Assembly: GCF_032118995.1 (NCBI RefSeq)
Contig: NC_092661.1
Location: forward strand, 18,363,185-18,427,184
Length of the DNA stretch: 64,000 nucleotides
Direction: 5' to 3'
Origin: Asterias amurensis
Taxonomy: Eukaryota > Echinodermata > Asteroidea > Forcipulatida > Asteriidae
The position numbers and the translations under genes are program-made. The notes beneath the pieces are model-generated. The model was not told where the DNA came from and ran no database searches. It worked only from the letters and a program-made list of their open reading frames with translations. Below are positions 1 to 37,375 of this stretch, one piece after another (positions within the stretch are counted from its first letter, which is position 1; every line of letters starts with the position of its first letter).

Positions 1-890
1 CGAGGAAGATTGAAAGCTACCGCCACCGTCTGCCATCTTGGTTCCTGCAAAAGTGGCCCTCGCTGCCCCGGGGGGAACACACTAAAAAATATCTTAGCTC
101 AAGTCCAGCAACGAAGTACACTTATTCTGTTTATTCCATAGGCACTATGCACAAACTGAGTAGTTTCGGTAGCGTGGAAGTTGTGTCAAAGCTAACACAT
201 TGTTCAGTTGTTTCCATTAGCCTATGGCCACAGCTTCTAATGGTCCAAAAACCAGTATTTCTTCTGTTAAAATCCGTTCAGAAAGTGTTTTCCCACTCCC
301 GTCACACCACACGTCCAACGCGTTGAGTGGTTGAAAAAGACAGCTGCCAGACCCGTTCCACACACCGCGTTGCTCAACAACGCACAAGCTAGTTATGTTT
401 TGACACCGGAAGTAATACAAGATGGGCACCCCCGGAATCACTTTGCCAACAACCTGTTAAAAAATTAATGGTTCTGATCGTCTGCTACCTCTGGCGTGCA
501 TCTGGACGTGCATTGCCCTGGGGAAACTTATCTTTCACATGGAAAATGGTCGTACGGATCATGGAGGTAGAAAGGAATATTCAAGTTTTTAAAATAACTG
601 CTCTTGCTTGCTGAGAGACTGATACGAAAAGGAAAAAGAGTGAATTTACTGTTACTGACGACAGGTGTACACTAGTTGAGGGCGCGCTTGAAATGTTTAC
701 GAAGCAGACGAAATCAAGAATTAGCTGCCAACTGAGGGCGCACTTTACAATTTACAGTGTGTAAAACCGATGGTGCAAAATGCCAGCCCATCCCCCCTTG
801 AAAGGCACTATATACTAAACTCCACAGCGGTTCGGCCCATCGGAGAATACCCGAGCGAGAATGACCTTATGACGTCATTTTGCATATATG
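1..890. other. Upstream noncoding DNA, nothing recognised
   Basis: Only short ORFs without codon bias or splice support. Whether the left edge touches another gene cannot be told. Confidence 0.5.
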
Positions 891-1096
891 CTTGCATCTT
901 TTAGACATGAAAATATTAACAACCAGGTCCTAGTGGTTAGTCCACTCTTATGTAACAACTCCCCAAACCTGCTGCTACAAATGTACTTGAATAAAGAGGT
1001 CTGAAGCAGTACTTGCATCTTTTAGACATGAAATCATTAACAACCAGGTCCTAGTGGTTAGTACACTCTTATGTAACAACTCCCCAAACCTGCTGC
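891..1096 (+). repeat. Direct tandem duplication, 121-base period
   Basis: An 85-base segment (CTTGCATCTTTTAGACATGA... to ...CCCCAAACCTGCTGC) occurs at 891-975 and again at 1012-1096 with only a few differences, separated by 36 bases. It lies about 420 bases upstream of the coiled-coil gene start. Confidence 0.85.
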
Positions 1097-1512
1097 GTGG
1101 GGGATCGTCGCGAACCGTGCCGGAATGTTCCGAGAGCACACGAAAAGTTCCGAACCGCTGTAGAGGTTAGTTTTTAGTGCCTTCCATCGCTTGAACATCA
1201 ACATGTGCAAGTTTTTTAGACTAATAATAAGGCGTATTCAATATTAAACAGAAACTTTTGACAAAGTCCATAGATTTATAAAGACTCTATGCAAAACTGC
1301 ACTGTAGTGATGCACGTTTGTGTCTGAGAGGCCGCATGGCGCAGATTTGCTTTTTGCAACGCGCGCGTCTGTCATTTTGCATCTCTCTCGAATGAGGGCA
1401 CAAAGCTCCGCGTGAAATTGTAAAGCTACACTTTCATTTAACCAAGACGCTTTTGACAAATTTTGAAATATTGTTGTCTTAACTTCCCATCAGTAATACG
1501 AAAACTACAAAG

Positions 1513-1839
1513 ATGCCATTTCACTCACTGTTAGCCACTCCTCCAAAACGTAACCGGCGTTTCTGTGAGTTACGCCCGGGGAACAAACAAAGTAAACACA
1601 GCCAAAAATCTGAGACGAATTTAGACAAGGAGTTGTTACAACATGTGAAGGAGGCTAGACTGTATCAAGACGTAGGTGTAGCATCTAGGAAGGGACCGAG
1701 AGAGGGGCAAGCTCCTTCACCGTCGCTACCATACAGTAAAGATTTCGGGACGTTTGACCTGACACTTTGTCTGGCTACCGATGGTCGTTGTGTGGTACTC
1801 GTAGAATATGAGCAGAGGATATTTGTCAACGGACGGCAG
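1513..1839 (+). CDS. Coiled-coil gene, exon 1 (residues 1-109)
   Basis: Starts at ATG 1513 and ends at CAG before the donor GTGAGA, phase 0. It encodes the basic N-terminus and the first half of the small domain, ending at the Gln of FVNGRQ. Confidence 0.75.
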
Positions 1840-4800
1840 GTGAGAAAGTCTTGAAAGTTGGTAATAGTACAATATTAATTTAATTTATTCATTTATATTG
1901 CGCCCATTCCACAAAATGTACATAAGCGCATAACAAAATAATTACAAGTGTAAACAATTTACAACAAGAAAAAGTGAGGAAATACAGCAATCCATACAAA
2001 TGAAAATACAAAAACCTTATTACTATCCAAAGAGTAAAATTGCAAAACATTAAGACATCAACCAAAATAAATTAGTAAAGGAACAATATAAATGCACATT
2101 CAGTAAAAACCTTCTTTAAAAAGATAAGTATTTTTTTCTGAGATTATATAAAAACATGAACTGTCGGTCTGATTGTTAGAGCTGGAGTAACAATATTAAC
2201 GCCAGTGATAAATATGTTTGCTTTCAATTTAATAGAAGAATATGATTTTATTTTGTAGGAATATTGATGTTCGACAGACAATCACCCTAATAGTAAAGTT
2301 GTAACATAATAAAAAAAAGAATATGTTTTTATTTTGTAGGAATATTGATGTTTGACAGACAATCACCCTATTAGTAAAGTTGTAACATAATAAAAAAGGA
2401 ATTTGTTTTTATTTTGTAGGAATATTGATGTTCGACAGACAATCACCCTATTAGTAAAGTTGTAACATAATAAAAAAAAGAATTTGTTTTTATTTTGTAG
2501 GAATATTGATGTTCGACAGACAATCACCCTATTAGTAAAGTTGTAACATAATAAAAAAAAGAATTTGTTTTTATTTTGTAGGAATATTGATGTTCGACAG
2601 ACAATCACCCTATTAGTAAAGTTGTAACATAATAAAAAAAAGAATTTGTTTTTATTTTGTAGGAATATTGATGTTCGACAGACAATCACCCTATTAGTAA
2701 AGTTGTAACATAATAAAAAAAAAGAATATATTTTTATTTTGTAGGAATATTGATGTTCGACAGACAATCACCCTAATAGTAAAGTTGTAACATAATCAAA
2801 AAATAATCAACTACTGCGCTTGAAATGCATTTTTTTGTTTCATCCTAAAACCTGGATGTTTCAGATCTACATTCAAGATGATGGCCAGGTTTGGGATCGT
2901 CTTGGAAAGAAGAATGTAACTTTCCAGGGATACTATGACTGTGCCATCAAGGCCAAGAAACGTCTACGGCGAGGCATCGGTGCAAGAAATACCAATAAAA
3001 GTCCAATGAAGAATAAGGTCAGCTTCTTTCATCGCAACCCTTGTATTTCAAAGAAAGGAACTTCTGAATTAACCGACCAGAAAGACCATAACATTATTCA
3101 AAGTGTCAACAAGTTGAAAACATCAAGGAATAGCAGATTATTTACATAAAAGTTATGGTTTGGTAGTGATTGCCTTTATTTGAAATTCTTTGGAAATAAA
3201 AAAATGTAATTTTTTACAACTCTCACAGAATGGATGTTACGACAACAGCGCAAGATCCCCGGTTGGAGGCAAGTCAGTTGTTAAACATACACAACCAGAA
3301 CTGCTTGAACAACATTGTGGGTGAGCATTACATTAAACAGCTGCTTCTTCAATAGACTGTGCAAGTCTCGCGCGCACCGGAGCGAGAAAACACGACAACT
3401 GAAGAACTTTATTTTTTTGTGAATCAAATCTTTGCTTTAATTTATTCTTAATGCCGAATCTGAACAACAAATCTACACATTAGAGCTTGTTTAATTAAGT
3501 TTTAGCTTTTTAAACAAATACACAATTATCGGTTAAAGTCTATGTATGGACACAAGTAAAACTCTGGGACAAGGATGTTTGTTTGATTTTAAATGTTTTG
3601 AAACCCCTTTTGTAAATCTACGCCCGAATGTGAAACTACTAAAAGCTGGTTTATACGCGGACGCAGGATGGTCGCAAGGGCGTTAGATAAACGCGTGACG
3701 CATTTTAAAGAGGAAGCCGACGCCCAAGCGACCAATGAAAAGGCTTTCCACCCCGCGCGGCCAAAAACAAGCGTCTGCGTAAGTTTCTTGATCGGAGATG
3801 GGCACAAATTCTTAAATTTTTACAACACACCTGACCTGAGGTCAAGTTTAAATATTGGTTTTTCTTCGTTATTTTGTTGACTTTATTTTTACTTTTATAT
3901 ATGTTGTTAATTAGTATTACATTTTTAACAACATATGTCATTTTTATGGTCATAAACTACATTAGACTAAAGTAATGGACGAAACAAAATCTCCCCAACG
4001 TAAATCTCCATAAGGTTGGGACCACAATGGTCCCGGAAGTTCAAATCCGCGCGAGACTTGCACAGTCTATTACATGAAATAATCGCCACAGTGTGGTATT
4101 GTTAATAATAGAATTGAAGTGCCATAGTTTTCGAGAAAGAAGTAATTTTCCACGAATTTGATTTCGAGACCTCAGATTTAGAACTTGAGGTCTCGAAAGG
4201 AACCATCTAAACGCACACAACTTCGTGTGACAAGGTTTTTTTTCTTTCATTATTATCTCGCAACTTCGATGACCGATTGAGCTCAAATTTTCGCAGGTTT
4301 GTTATTTTATGCATATGTTTGAGATACACCAACTGTGAAGGCTAGTCTTTGACAATTACCAATAGTGTCCACTGCCTTTAACCTAACATTTTAATTGATG
4401 TGAAACGATGTCTGTTTCTTTTAGGATTACGTTTGAATCTGAACTGACTGAACTTGAAGCTGCATTTGGTCGAATCATCGCCCGTCTATGCAAAATTATC
4501 CTGGACGTCATTGGTCACGAGACAACATTAGCCAATGAAAACACTGACCAAGAGAGTAGTCATAAAACTGACCGGTTGCAGACTACCCTCGATCGACTCT
4601 CTGATCAATTTCAGTCAGTCGTCGAGTTGAGCGCCAGTCTGCAAGCACAGTACGAATCTGCCGAGTCTGTACAAAACATGTGGACATCTGGAGATGGCCT
4701 GATGGAAGTGAACCAGAGACCGCTTGGATCAGAGAAAGATGACCCATCGGAATCCAGTCCTAACTCTCGACGGATGCAGGGGAGTAAAATCGTTAATAAG

Positions 4801-6762
4801 CCCCATGAATTATGGGTTGAAAACCAAAAGTTAAGACGGGAAGTCCAGACCCTTGAGCTTGACCTTAATCAGCTGGAGCACCTTCATAAGCAAGTTGAAC
4901 AGCAGTTCTACGAGGTGGAGAGTGCCCGAGTAGACGCCCAGAACCAACTTGCGTCAACATCTGCCGAGAATGCGACTCTGAAGAAGCAAGTCTCTCGTCT
5001 AGCGAGTGGTAAAACAGTGGCGGAGGGAAGTTCATCCGAGGGCAGTGGAACCAATTTGCTGAGTCGGTTTGCAAAGAGGCTGTCTGGATCGGCAAAGCTC
5101 ACCTCGCCAATAAAAGCAACTAATCCTTCCAGTGTCGAATCATCAAACGAAGATATTGATAATGTAGAAGAATGCAGTGAACATGTCCCTGCCAGGAGAG
5201 ATGGAAGTAGTGAACTGGGTGAGCTTAAGACTCTCGATAGACATCAAAACCTCCGCTCGGAGATGAAGCGTCTGCGAAAGGTCTACGAAAACATGGAAGA
5301 TGAAGTGGAAAAATATGGGGAAGAGAACAGGTCAATGCGCATGCGTCTTCATAAAATGGAGAGGGAGAGGGATGACCTACGGGGAAAACTTCGAGCAGCA
5401 GACAGCATTTTGGAAGATAGGAACAGAGAAATAGAACAAATAGATTGTACAAACTGTCATCTTAATACAAGGTGCACAGGTCTCTCTTCTGAGAAAACAA
5501 CACTGGAACTTGAACTCAGCAGAGTCAATTCAGTTTGTGCAGAAACTGGTAGCCGCTTGAGGACAGTTGAGAGGGAATTGAAGGAATTTGAGAAGATCAA
5601 TAAGGAGGCAGAGATAGAGAAACGACAGTGCAGAGACAAACTCGACCTACTGAATCAAGCACATCTAGATGAATGTAGTAAATCATCGAAACTTCTGAAG
5701 GAGAAATCAACCGTTGAGGGACACCTCAGTAGATTAAGACGAGAGGAGGGCGCACTTGCCGCAGAATTGGACAAGCTCCGAGTTGAGAATGATGGCAATG
5801 CTAAGGGACGACTTCGGGCAGAGAATGAAAATGAACGGATTACACAAGAGCTTAGGGATGCTGAGAAAAATCAGGCCGAGTTGACAGACGATTTGAACCA
5901 TCTCCGCAGGAGTCTCATCAAGTCAGAGACGGCTTCGAAGTCACTGGACGCAGAGAGCGCTAAATTGAGAGAGAAATCCCACAGACTGAACGGCGAGGCT
6001 GAAGAGTTGAGAGTGCGATCTGAAGAGTTGTATCTAGGCAATAGAATGCTCGAGGAAGAGAACAGCTGCCTGAAGGAGATGAATCGAAAACTTCAGTCCG
6101 AGAACTCAGAGATGCAGGAAACGGTGTCATCTCTGACTGATGTCAACACCGGCATCCGAGCAAAGATGAGGCAATGGAACCGAGACAATGTCTCCATGGA
6201 AAACAAGATGAAGAAACTTATCAATGCCAAGGCTGCACTACACGGGGTGATCAAACAGCTTAACACCGTCAACTCGGATATTGAGAACCGCTTTGAGAAG
6301 ATGGACAGTGAGTACGCAGACTTAGAGGTGCGGCTTGGTGGAAAGAACCCTAACGTTGGTGACGATCGCGGCACCTTCGAAGACGACTTTCAGAGGGAGT
6401 ATAATAAGCTAAAGAAACAACTCCAGAACGACGACAGAAAAATGACGAAGGAAGAGAGGGATGAATGCCCAGGAGGGGCAATAGGTGAGGCAAGGAGGAA
6501 ACCTGCCTCTGATGCTGTCGCCAATTTGAAGAGTGATTTTGCAGAGCTCGAGAGGGAATTTCTGCGTGGTGGACGGGATAAAATACAGAAAGATAGACCT
6601 AGCTCTTCCAATGTAAACGATATAACTTTTGTATCAGCATGTAGTGATTTTGACTCTGGGGAGCTTGGACTATGGTGGGATGATACTGGGGAGTTAAACA
6701 GCTCTTTGGTCTTGGGGGCAGAGCAAGACAAGTTGCAAAGAACGAGACAACTATCTGATTGA
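1513..6762 (+). CDS. Long coiled-coil protein with small basic N-terminal domain (four exons, 969 aa), function unknown
   Basis: Join of 1513-1839, 2865-3017, 3229-3320 and 4425-6762, 970 codons including the stop. The three introns are GT-AG and the phases agree (0, 0, 2). An in-frame TAA lies just upstream of the ATG, so this start is the natural one. Residues 1-160 are basic (KRNRR near residue 13, KAKKRLRRG near residue 140). Around residues 75-130 there is a compact, partly beta-like segment containing FVNGRQ and DDGQVWDRL. From about residue 318, and especially 455-840, the protein is nearly continuous heptad-rich coiled coil with many E/K/R/L residues and no prolines over long runs. 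The C-terminus is acidic and Ser/Asp rich. It has no signal peptide or membrane segment, so it is probably cytoplasmic, cytoskeletal, centrosomal or nuclear. I do not recognise the family. AATAAA at 7003-7008 could end the transcript. Confidence 0.8.
2236..2797 (+). repeat. 81-base minisatellite, seven copies, in intron 1
   Basis: Copies of GTAGGAATATTGATGTTCGA and flanks. AATATTGATG starts at 2260, 2341, 2421, 2502, 2583, 2664 and 2746 (periods 80-82, mostly 81). Units differ by few bases, suggesting recent expansion. The period is 27 codons, which creates a long artefactual minus-strand ORF. Confidence 0.95.
2865..3017 (+). CDS. Coiled-coil gene, exon 2 (residues 110-160)
   Basis: The acceptor is TGTTTCAG and the donor AAG/GTCAGC, phase 0 on both sides. 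It continues the domain with IYIQDDGQVWDRLGKK. If the donor is not used, the frame runs on to a TAA at 3147-3149, with AATAAA at 3195-3200. A short 203-residue isoform is therefore possible. Confidence 0.75.
3195..3200 (+). terminator. Candidate intronic poly(A) signal in the coiled-coil gene
   Basis: AATAAA 46 bases after the TAA reached by reading through the exon 2 donor, and 29 bases before exon 3. It could produce a short transcript without the coiled coil. Confidence 0.35.
3229..3320 (+). CDS. Coiled-coil gene, exon 3 (residues 161-191)
   Basis: A 92-base exon between the acceptor CTCTCACAG and the donor GG/GTGAGC. Read in phase 0 it gives NGCYDNSARSPVGGK and ends in phase 2, exactly what the next exon needs. 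It is too short to stand out as an ORF. The double phase match is the main evidence for it. Confidence 0.7.
4080..4381. repeat. Palindromic-end element, family 1, copy 1
   Basis: The right end CCAATAGTGTCCACTGCCTTTAA and the internal TTGATTTCGAGACCTCAGAT match the copies at 40619-40932 and 56151-56434. The left end is decayed. It lies in intron 3 of the coiled-coil gene and stops about 40 bases before exon 4. Confidence 0.8.
4425..6762 (+). CDS. Coiled-coil gene, exon 4 (residues 191-969)
   Basis: A 2.3-kb terminal exon following the acceptor TGTTTCTTTTAG. The in-frame ATG at 4408 lies inside that acceptor tract, so it is probably intronic. The exon encodes ITFESELTELEAAFGRI, a short linker, a first coiled coil (about residues 318-385), a Ser-rich linker, then the long coiled coil and an acidic tail. 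Confidence 0.85.
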
Positions 6763-7573
6763 TCAATTAGCTTACTCACTGTGAACATGTATGCCAATCG
6801 TTGTCTTAAGTTTGAGGCTATTGATGACCTTTCCTTGATAATAAGCCAAGCGACTCAAGAATATTACGCAGGGCTATAGGCCTATGGCTCAAGAAAGATG
6901 CCCCCCAAAACCCTAATTCGACCAAAGGCATGTTTCAAAATGATGTAACATGAGCTAGTTTGTGTGTTTGCGTTTTGGTATAAGACATACAATTACTGTG
7001 GGAATAAATATAAAGGCATGAGTGTCCAAAAATGTTTTCATATAGATTCTGTGAAAAAATGAGTTAATAATAAAAGGTTACTTTCCGTATCGTAGGACCT
7101 ATGCTGTAAAATAAAATAATGTATTTGAAAACGTTTCGGTCTAATTTTGTTGGGTTGGAAAGTTGTTGCATGAAACAACAAATTCCAAGTGCCTTTACTG
7201 TGTCAATCTTGCTGTTAAAAAAATAATAATTAGTTCATCCATAAATTAATTTAAATAAAAAACAGCGTTATCATTATTAGTAGGCCTAGGCCTAACTATC
7301 TGAAGAGTTTTGCAGTTTCGGGGAACGAACAAGTGAATCCCCCAAAAAGTTCATAATTATTTCTTCCAAACAGAAATTGAATAAACGAAGAACTCGAATT
7401 TAACATTTTCAACGTATTAGCGTATGATAATACAACAACTAAAGATTGAGGCAATATCTTGGAAAAAAAACTTCAACGAACCGAAAACTTTGAGACTACG
7501 CGGCGCGTGTGTGAGACGATGATGAAAAATAACGGTCACATTAAATAGCGCCCTCTGTTGTTCTCTGTGCATT
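6763..7573. other. 3' UTR of the coiled-coil gene and SPAG17 upstream region
   Basis: AT-rich, several AATAAA-like motifs to about 7110, then unassigned sequence up to the X-box-like site. No ORF of interest. Confidence 0.6.
7003..7008 (+). terminator. Candidate poly(A) signal of the coiled-coil gene
   Basis: AATAAA about 240 bases after the stop at 6762, followed by TG/T-rich sequence. Further AATAAA-like motifs occur near 7066-7110. Confidence 0.5.
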
Positions 7574-7586
7574 ATTTCCTAGCAAC
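7574..7586 (+). promoter_or_regulatory. RFX X-box-like site upstream of SPAG17
   Basis: ATTTCC-T-AGCAAC fits the X-box pattern RYYNYY N(1-3) RRNRAC and lies 102 bases before the SPAG17 ATG. X-boxes bind RFX factors and are typical of ciliary gene promoters. The match is by eye and short, so chance cannot be excluded. The target gene makes it plausible. Confidence 0.5.
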
Positions 7587-7688
7587 ACTAGTACAACAAG
7601 ATGGCTGCTTACGTGAAGTTTGTGTGAATACAGCGATTGGAAAATAACTGATTATTTGCAATCGTGTTGGTGATCTTCTGTTTATAAA

Positions 7689-33702
<26,014 letters not shown>

Positions 33703-34189
33703 TTGAGCATCGTCAGAAGAAATTTCCCAAAAGTTGACTGATTCATTACACCAGTTTCCGTCCGAAAGATTACAAGTATATTATTATTTTAACGAGCACT
33801 TAAATGCGGTCTGCCTTATCTTCATCATTTGTATCGATAAAATTACTTTGTAAACAAACCATTCATATGCAACTAAAGAGAAGAAAAATAACAAGTTTTA
33901 TTAGAACTTTGGTTGTTTGGTACATAGGTCAGGATATGAAAACTGTGTAGCTTTCCATGGCATTTTCTTTGTTTTGGCGCCCTATTCCAGTAACAGTCAT
34001 GGAACAGATATGAAAGTAATAGGGCCAGGCCTTTTTGCTTGATGTTTCCGTATGGGCAATTAAATATAAAATTTAAAAAAATCCATTAATTGGTCATCAT
34101 TATGAATGCACATTGGTGAGTTGCAGTCAGTTTGCTTTCAGACAATTCTGAACCAATTTCTAGGATTTGTTGACACTCACAATCACAAA

Positions 34190-34195
34190 AATAAA
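34190..34195 (+). terminator. Candidate SPAG17 poly(A) signal
   Basis: AATAAA about 490 bases after the SPAG17 stop, followed by a T-rich, TTGT-containing stretch. A second AATAAA-like site lies about 40 bases further on. Confidence 0.5.
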
Positions 34196-34604
34196 CTTGA
34201 ATTTATGATTTGTCTAATTGTATTTTTTTTTAAATAAATTTCTAGAGGAGTTGTATAAAGTTGTTGTTTGTTGCTTTAAAACATTGAGTTAAAAAATGAA
34301 TTGTTAAGTATGTAAAGAATCCACCTGTATGTACTTATTTCAAGCTTTAAGCTTTATTTACTTGTATATTATTTTTCTTTAACAGGTTTCTTCTTTGTAT
34401 AATGTTATAGGTCTTGCATTCAAACATTTGGAGCAACCTTGGGCTTCCAACAGTGGTGCTCCTAGACATTTGTATATGTTGGGATGGGGGAGGCAGGCGG
34501 GGGCAAAGAAAATTTGTTTTAGTTAAGTTACATGTCATGCCCTAAAGACGTTTTAATTTTGAAAACCAAACGGATCCTTGTTTATGTTTTCTTTAATCAA
34601 ATTA

Positions 34605-34629
34605 AGGGTGGTGGTGGTGGGGGGGGGGG
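34605..34629 (+). repeat. GGT/poly-G simple repeat
   Basis: Four GGT units followed by a run of G. Probably length-variable. Confidence 0.85.
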
Positions 34630-35305
34630 TAAAGTTGGGAGTCATTTTTTTCCAAAGTATCACCCTTTGAAGTTTATTATAACAAATATTTAAGTTGTTA
34701 AGTTTAATATCTCTCCGTCCTTTATTGTATAAATAAATTTAAAGTCTGAAGATTTTGTGCTTACTTCCAAGATTTCATTTACCTTCTTTGAGCACTTTTA
34801 AAAATTGTAATAATTTCAATAGCATACAGAATTGTTGCTTGGATTTCCATGTTCAAGGTGAGATGACAAATTGAAAAGAATTAAAAATGACAAAATATAC
34901 TTCCCACCAGTTGGATTTTGAACCCCTCTATTTTGAACGTGTGGTTATTAGTTGTTCAGGCAATGTTTGAAAGCCCCAGGTATAATGATGCTAGGATACT
35001 ATTGGCACCAAGCATGAAGCAAGCTGTACCATAACACAAAACAAAACATCTAAACTTTGCAAACATTTTATTTCAAAAATAAGACCACAATATCAGTAGA
35101 ATATGAGACACAATAACGTGGTGGTGGTAAAAATTGATTCAAGGTATCCCAACTCTTTACGGCGGAAATAAGAAGAGGTATTGGGTTTTTAGTGCATTCA
35201 AGCATAGAGTAAGGACAAGCACACATCGCATTACTTCAGGATATTTTTTGGCGTTTTAAATTGTAAGTGTGCCTAAAATTTTCACAGAGGCAACTATAGA
35301 CTTGT

Positions 35306-35676
35306 TTAAAGCCATTGGACACTTTAGGTACAGAAAAAAAAAAAAAGTTCACAGATTTACAAATAACTTATAGGGTTTACAGAAGGTAATGGTGAAAGAC
35401 TTCTCTTGAAATATTATTCCATGAAATGCTTTACTTTTTGAGAAACATTATAACAATATAAATTCTCGATATCGAGAATTACGGATTTATTTTAAACACA
35501 TGTCGTGACACAGCGAAACGTTCAGAAACAAGGGTTGGTTGTCCCGATATTTTCTCTCGACTCCGATGACCGATTGAGCCTTAATTTTCACAGGTTTGTT
35601 ATTTTATATAGAAGTTGCGATACATGAACAATACTGTTGGACAATACTGTTTACCGAAAGTGTCAAATGGCTTTAA
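35306..35676. repeat. Palindromic-end element, family 2, copy 2
   Basis: Ends TTAAAGCCATTGGACACTTT and AAGTGTCAAATGGCTTTAA. Opposite internal orientation to the copy at 22347. It lies between SPAG17 and the granin-like gene. A decayed relative may lie at about 44490-44740. Confidence 0.88.
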
Positions 35677-36053
35677 ACAAAGAAATTGCAATTTCTTACA
35701 AGTGGCAAAACAACATGTTTTGGGAAGGTGGAGGTGAAGAATTATTTGTGGTGCTAATAATTTGACTAAGTAATGTTAGTTGGTGTACTTAAATGACGGA
35801 GCATGTACTGCCTTACACCAACATTGTACTCACAAAGAGGCAGGAAATTCTGAGCAGGTGGCTGGTTTCCTTCCGTGTCCATTTACTTTGATTGGATTCT
35901 AAGATTTAATGTAAAAATAGTGTTTACTTAGTGCTGTAAGAACACAGTGCAAATCCACATAGGTTTTTTTTCTATTGTGAAAATCTTGAGAGTTGCAGAG
36001 AGGGTGTCTGAGCAGAGGTACAAATTTGCACCAAAGTTTCTTTGTCTATACAG

Positions 36054-36224
36054 GGGTCGATTTCACAAAGAGTTAGGACTCATCTTATCTCGAGTTAGGA
36101 CGTGTAACTCTTCCTAACTTAGGATTAATCTTAAGGTCTGCATGCTACAGTGCAGGGTTGGGACTCGTCCTAAGTCCTAAGATTAATCTTAAGTTATGAA
36201 GTGTTTTGTGAAATCGACGGCAGC
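36054..36224. repeat. Foldback element family 9, copy 2
   Basis: Ends GTCGATTTCACAAAGAGTTA and TTTTGTGAAATCGACGGCAG. Same body as 60533-60706 in opposite orientation. Intergenic. Confidence 0.88.
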
Positions 36225-37249
36225 TTTGTGTTCAATGTACTCAATGTTGTACAAGTTTTCTTTGTTCCTTGAACCGATAGAATGTAAAATAATACTGTTA
36301 CATATATTTCGGAAATGAAATTGTTTCAGAAACATTAATTGGTAGTTGGAAGTAGGTTGTTCTTAAAATAAAAGTTTTTTTAATGAAGCAAAACTTAAGC
36401 AGAACAAACAAATAATGACAAGTGCGGCTCACCTGTGCAGGGCACTGAATGGTCAATTGTCAGTGACGTCAGAATTTCCAAGCAGTCTAGACGATAACCC
36501 GTTCCCAAACTTTTGCAAATAAATTATGTAATTATGTAGTTCACACACAAAAAACAGCATTATTACCCTCCCTTAGTAAGTTTAGGGTTAATATTTATCA
36601 TCTGCATAACTTACCTGTCACTGGGCAACGGTAGGCGACACAGGCGCCTGGCTGTATTTGTTGCAAAATCAGGGATTTTCCAGCAGTTCTGAAAGTGTCG
36701 CAGCCTTCATATAAAGAAATTCTCCATTTCGCGGGTACCCACTACTCATTGGTGTGTGTATAAATAAACGAGCATAAAAATTTCCAGTAACACGTGTTCA
36801 AGCATGCGCAGTTCAAAACGGGTGACCTAACAGTTCTGAAATGGTGTGGTGGATCACCAAATACACAGGTTCTCTAGTTTTAGCCGCTCTGAACGGTCAA
36901 CCAAACTAGCGCCCTCTGGCGTTGAATCAACGATGGTGGCCCTAGTTGATTAGATTGTTCCTTTGATGATACAAGCATCAAATTTGGCACAGAGTATGAA
37001 ATGAGAAAGATAAATTTGCCCATCGAAAATATGTGTCCATTGAAAACAACAACCGTTTGTGCAAAAAAGCATTGGCAGCCATTTTTGTCGCTTAATATTT
37101 TATTGTTATAATAAATAAAAATCTGCGATGCTATACCGCTCATCCAAATATCTTTTTCATGACATACTGTCACTGTGTAACACTCGCCACAAAACATGAC
37201 CCCATATGGACCTTTATCACGGTGTGGTCATTTTGATTTTACTCCAATC

Positions 37250-37375
37250 CAACTCATTGTAACCAAACTGAGGCTGGACGTTATAATAGTCTGGTGCCAT
37301 GCGTGTTAGCATTCATTACTGCATTGGAAACGGGGAACATGACCAAGATGGTGACAGCGTGATAGAGGTCTATCT
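37250..37375 (+). repeat. Dispersed repeat family 4, copy 2
   Basis: TTGTAACCAAACTGAGGCTG, then AACATGACCAAGATGGTGAC. Same order and orientation as the other two copies. A possible reversed fragment lies near 50600. Confidence 0.75.

Larger units (their letters stand above)
33703..35305 (+). other. SPAG17 3' UTR and downstream spacer
   Basis: AT-rich with a likely poly(A) signal at 34190. Includes a GGT/poly-G run near 34605. No coding sequence seen. Confidence 0.6.

Noticed and set aside
2363..2767. 134-codon minus-strand ORF made of a 27-residue repeat
   Set aside because: It is the 81-base minisatellite read in one frame. The period is a multiple of three, so stops are simply avoided.
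2236..2797. CRISPR-like array
   Set aside because: The units are contiguous 81-base repeats without unique spacers, in an intron of a eukaryotic gene.
4408..4424. ATG 4408 as the start of the coiled-coil protein
   Set aside because: It lies within the polypyrimidine tract of a good acceptor, and upstream exons join in phase at 4425.
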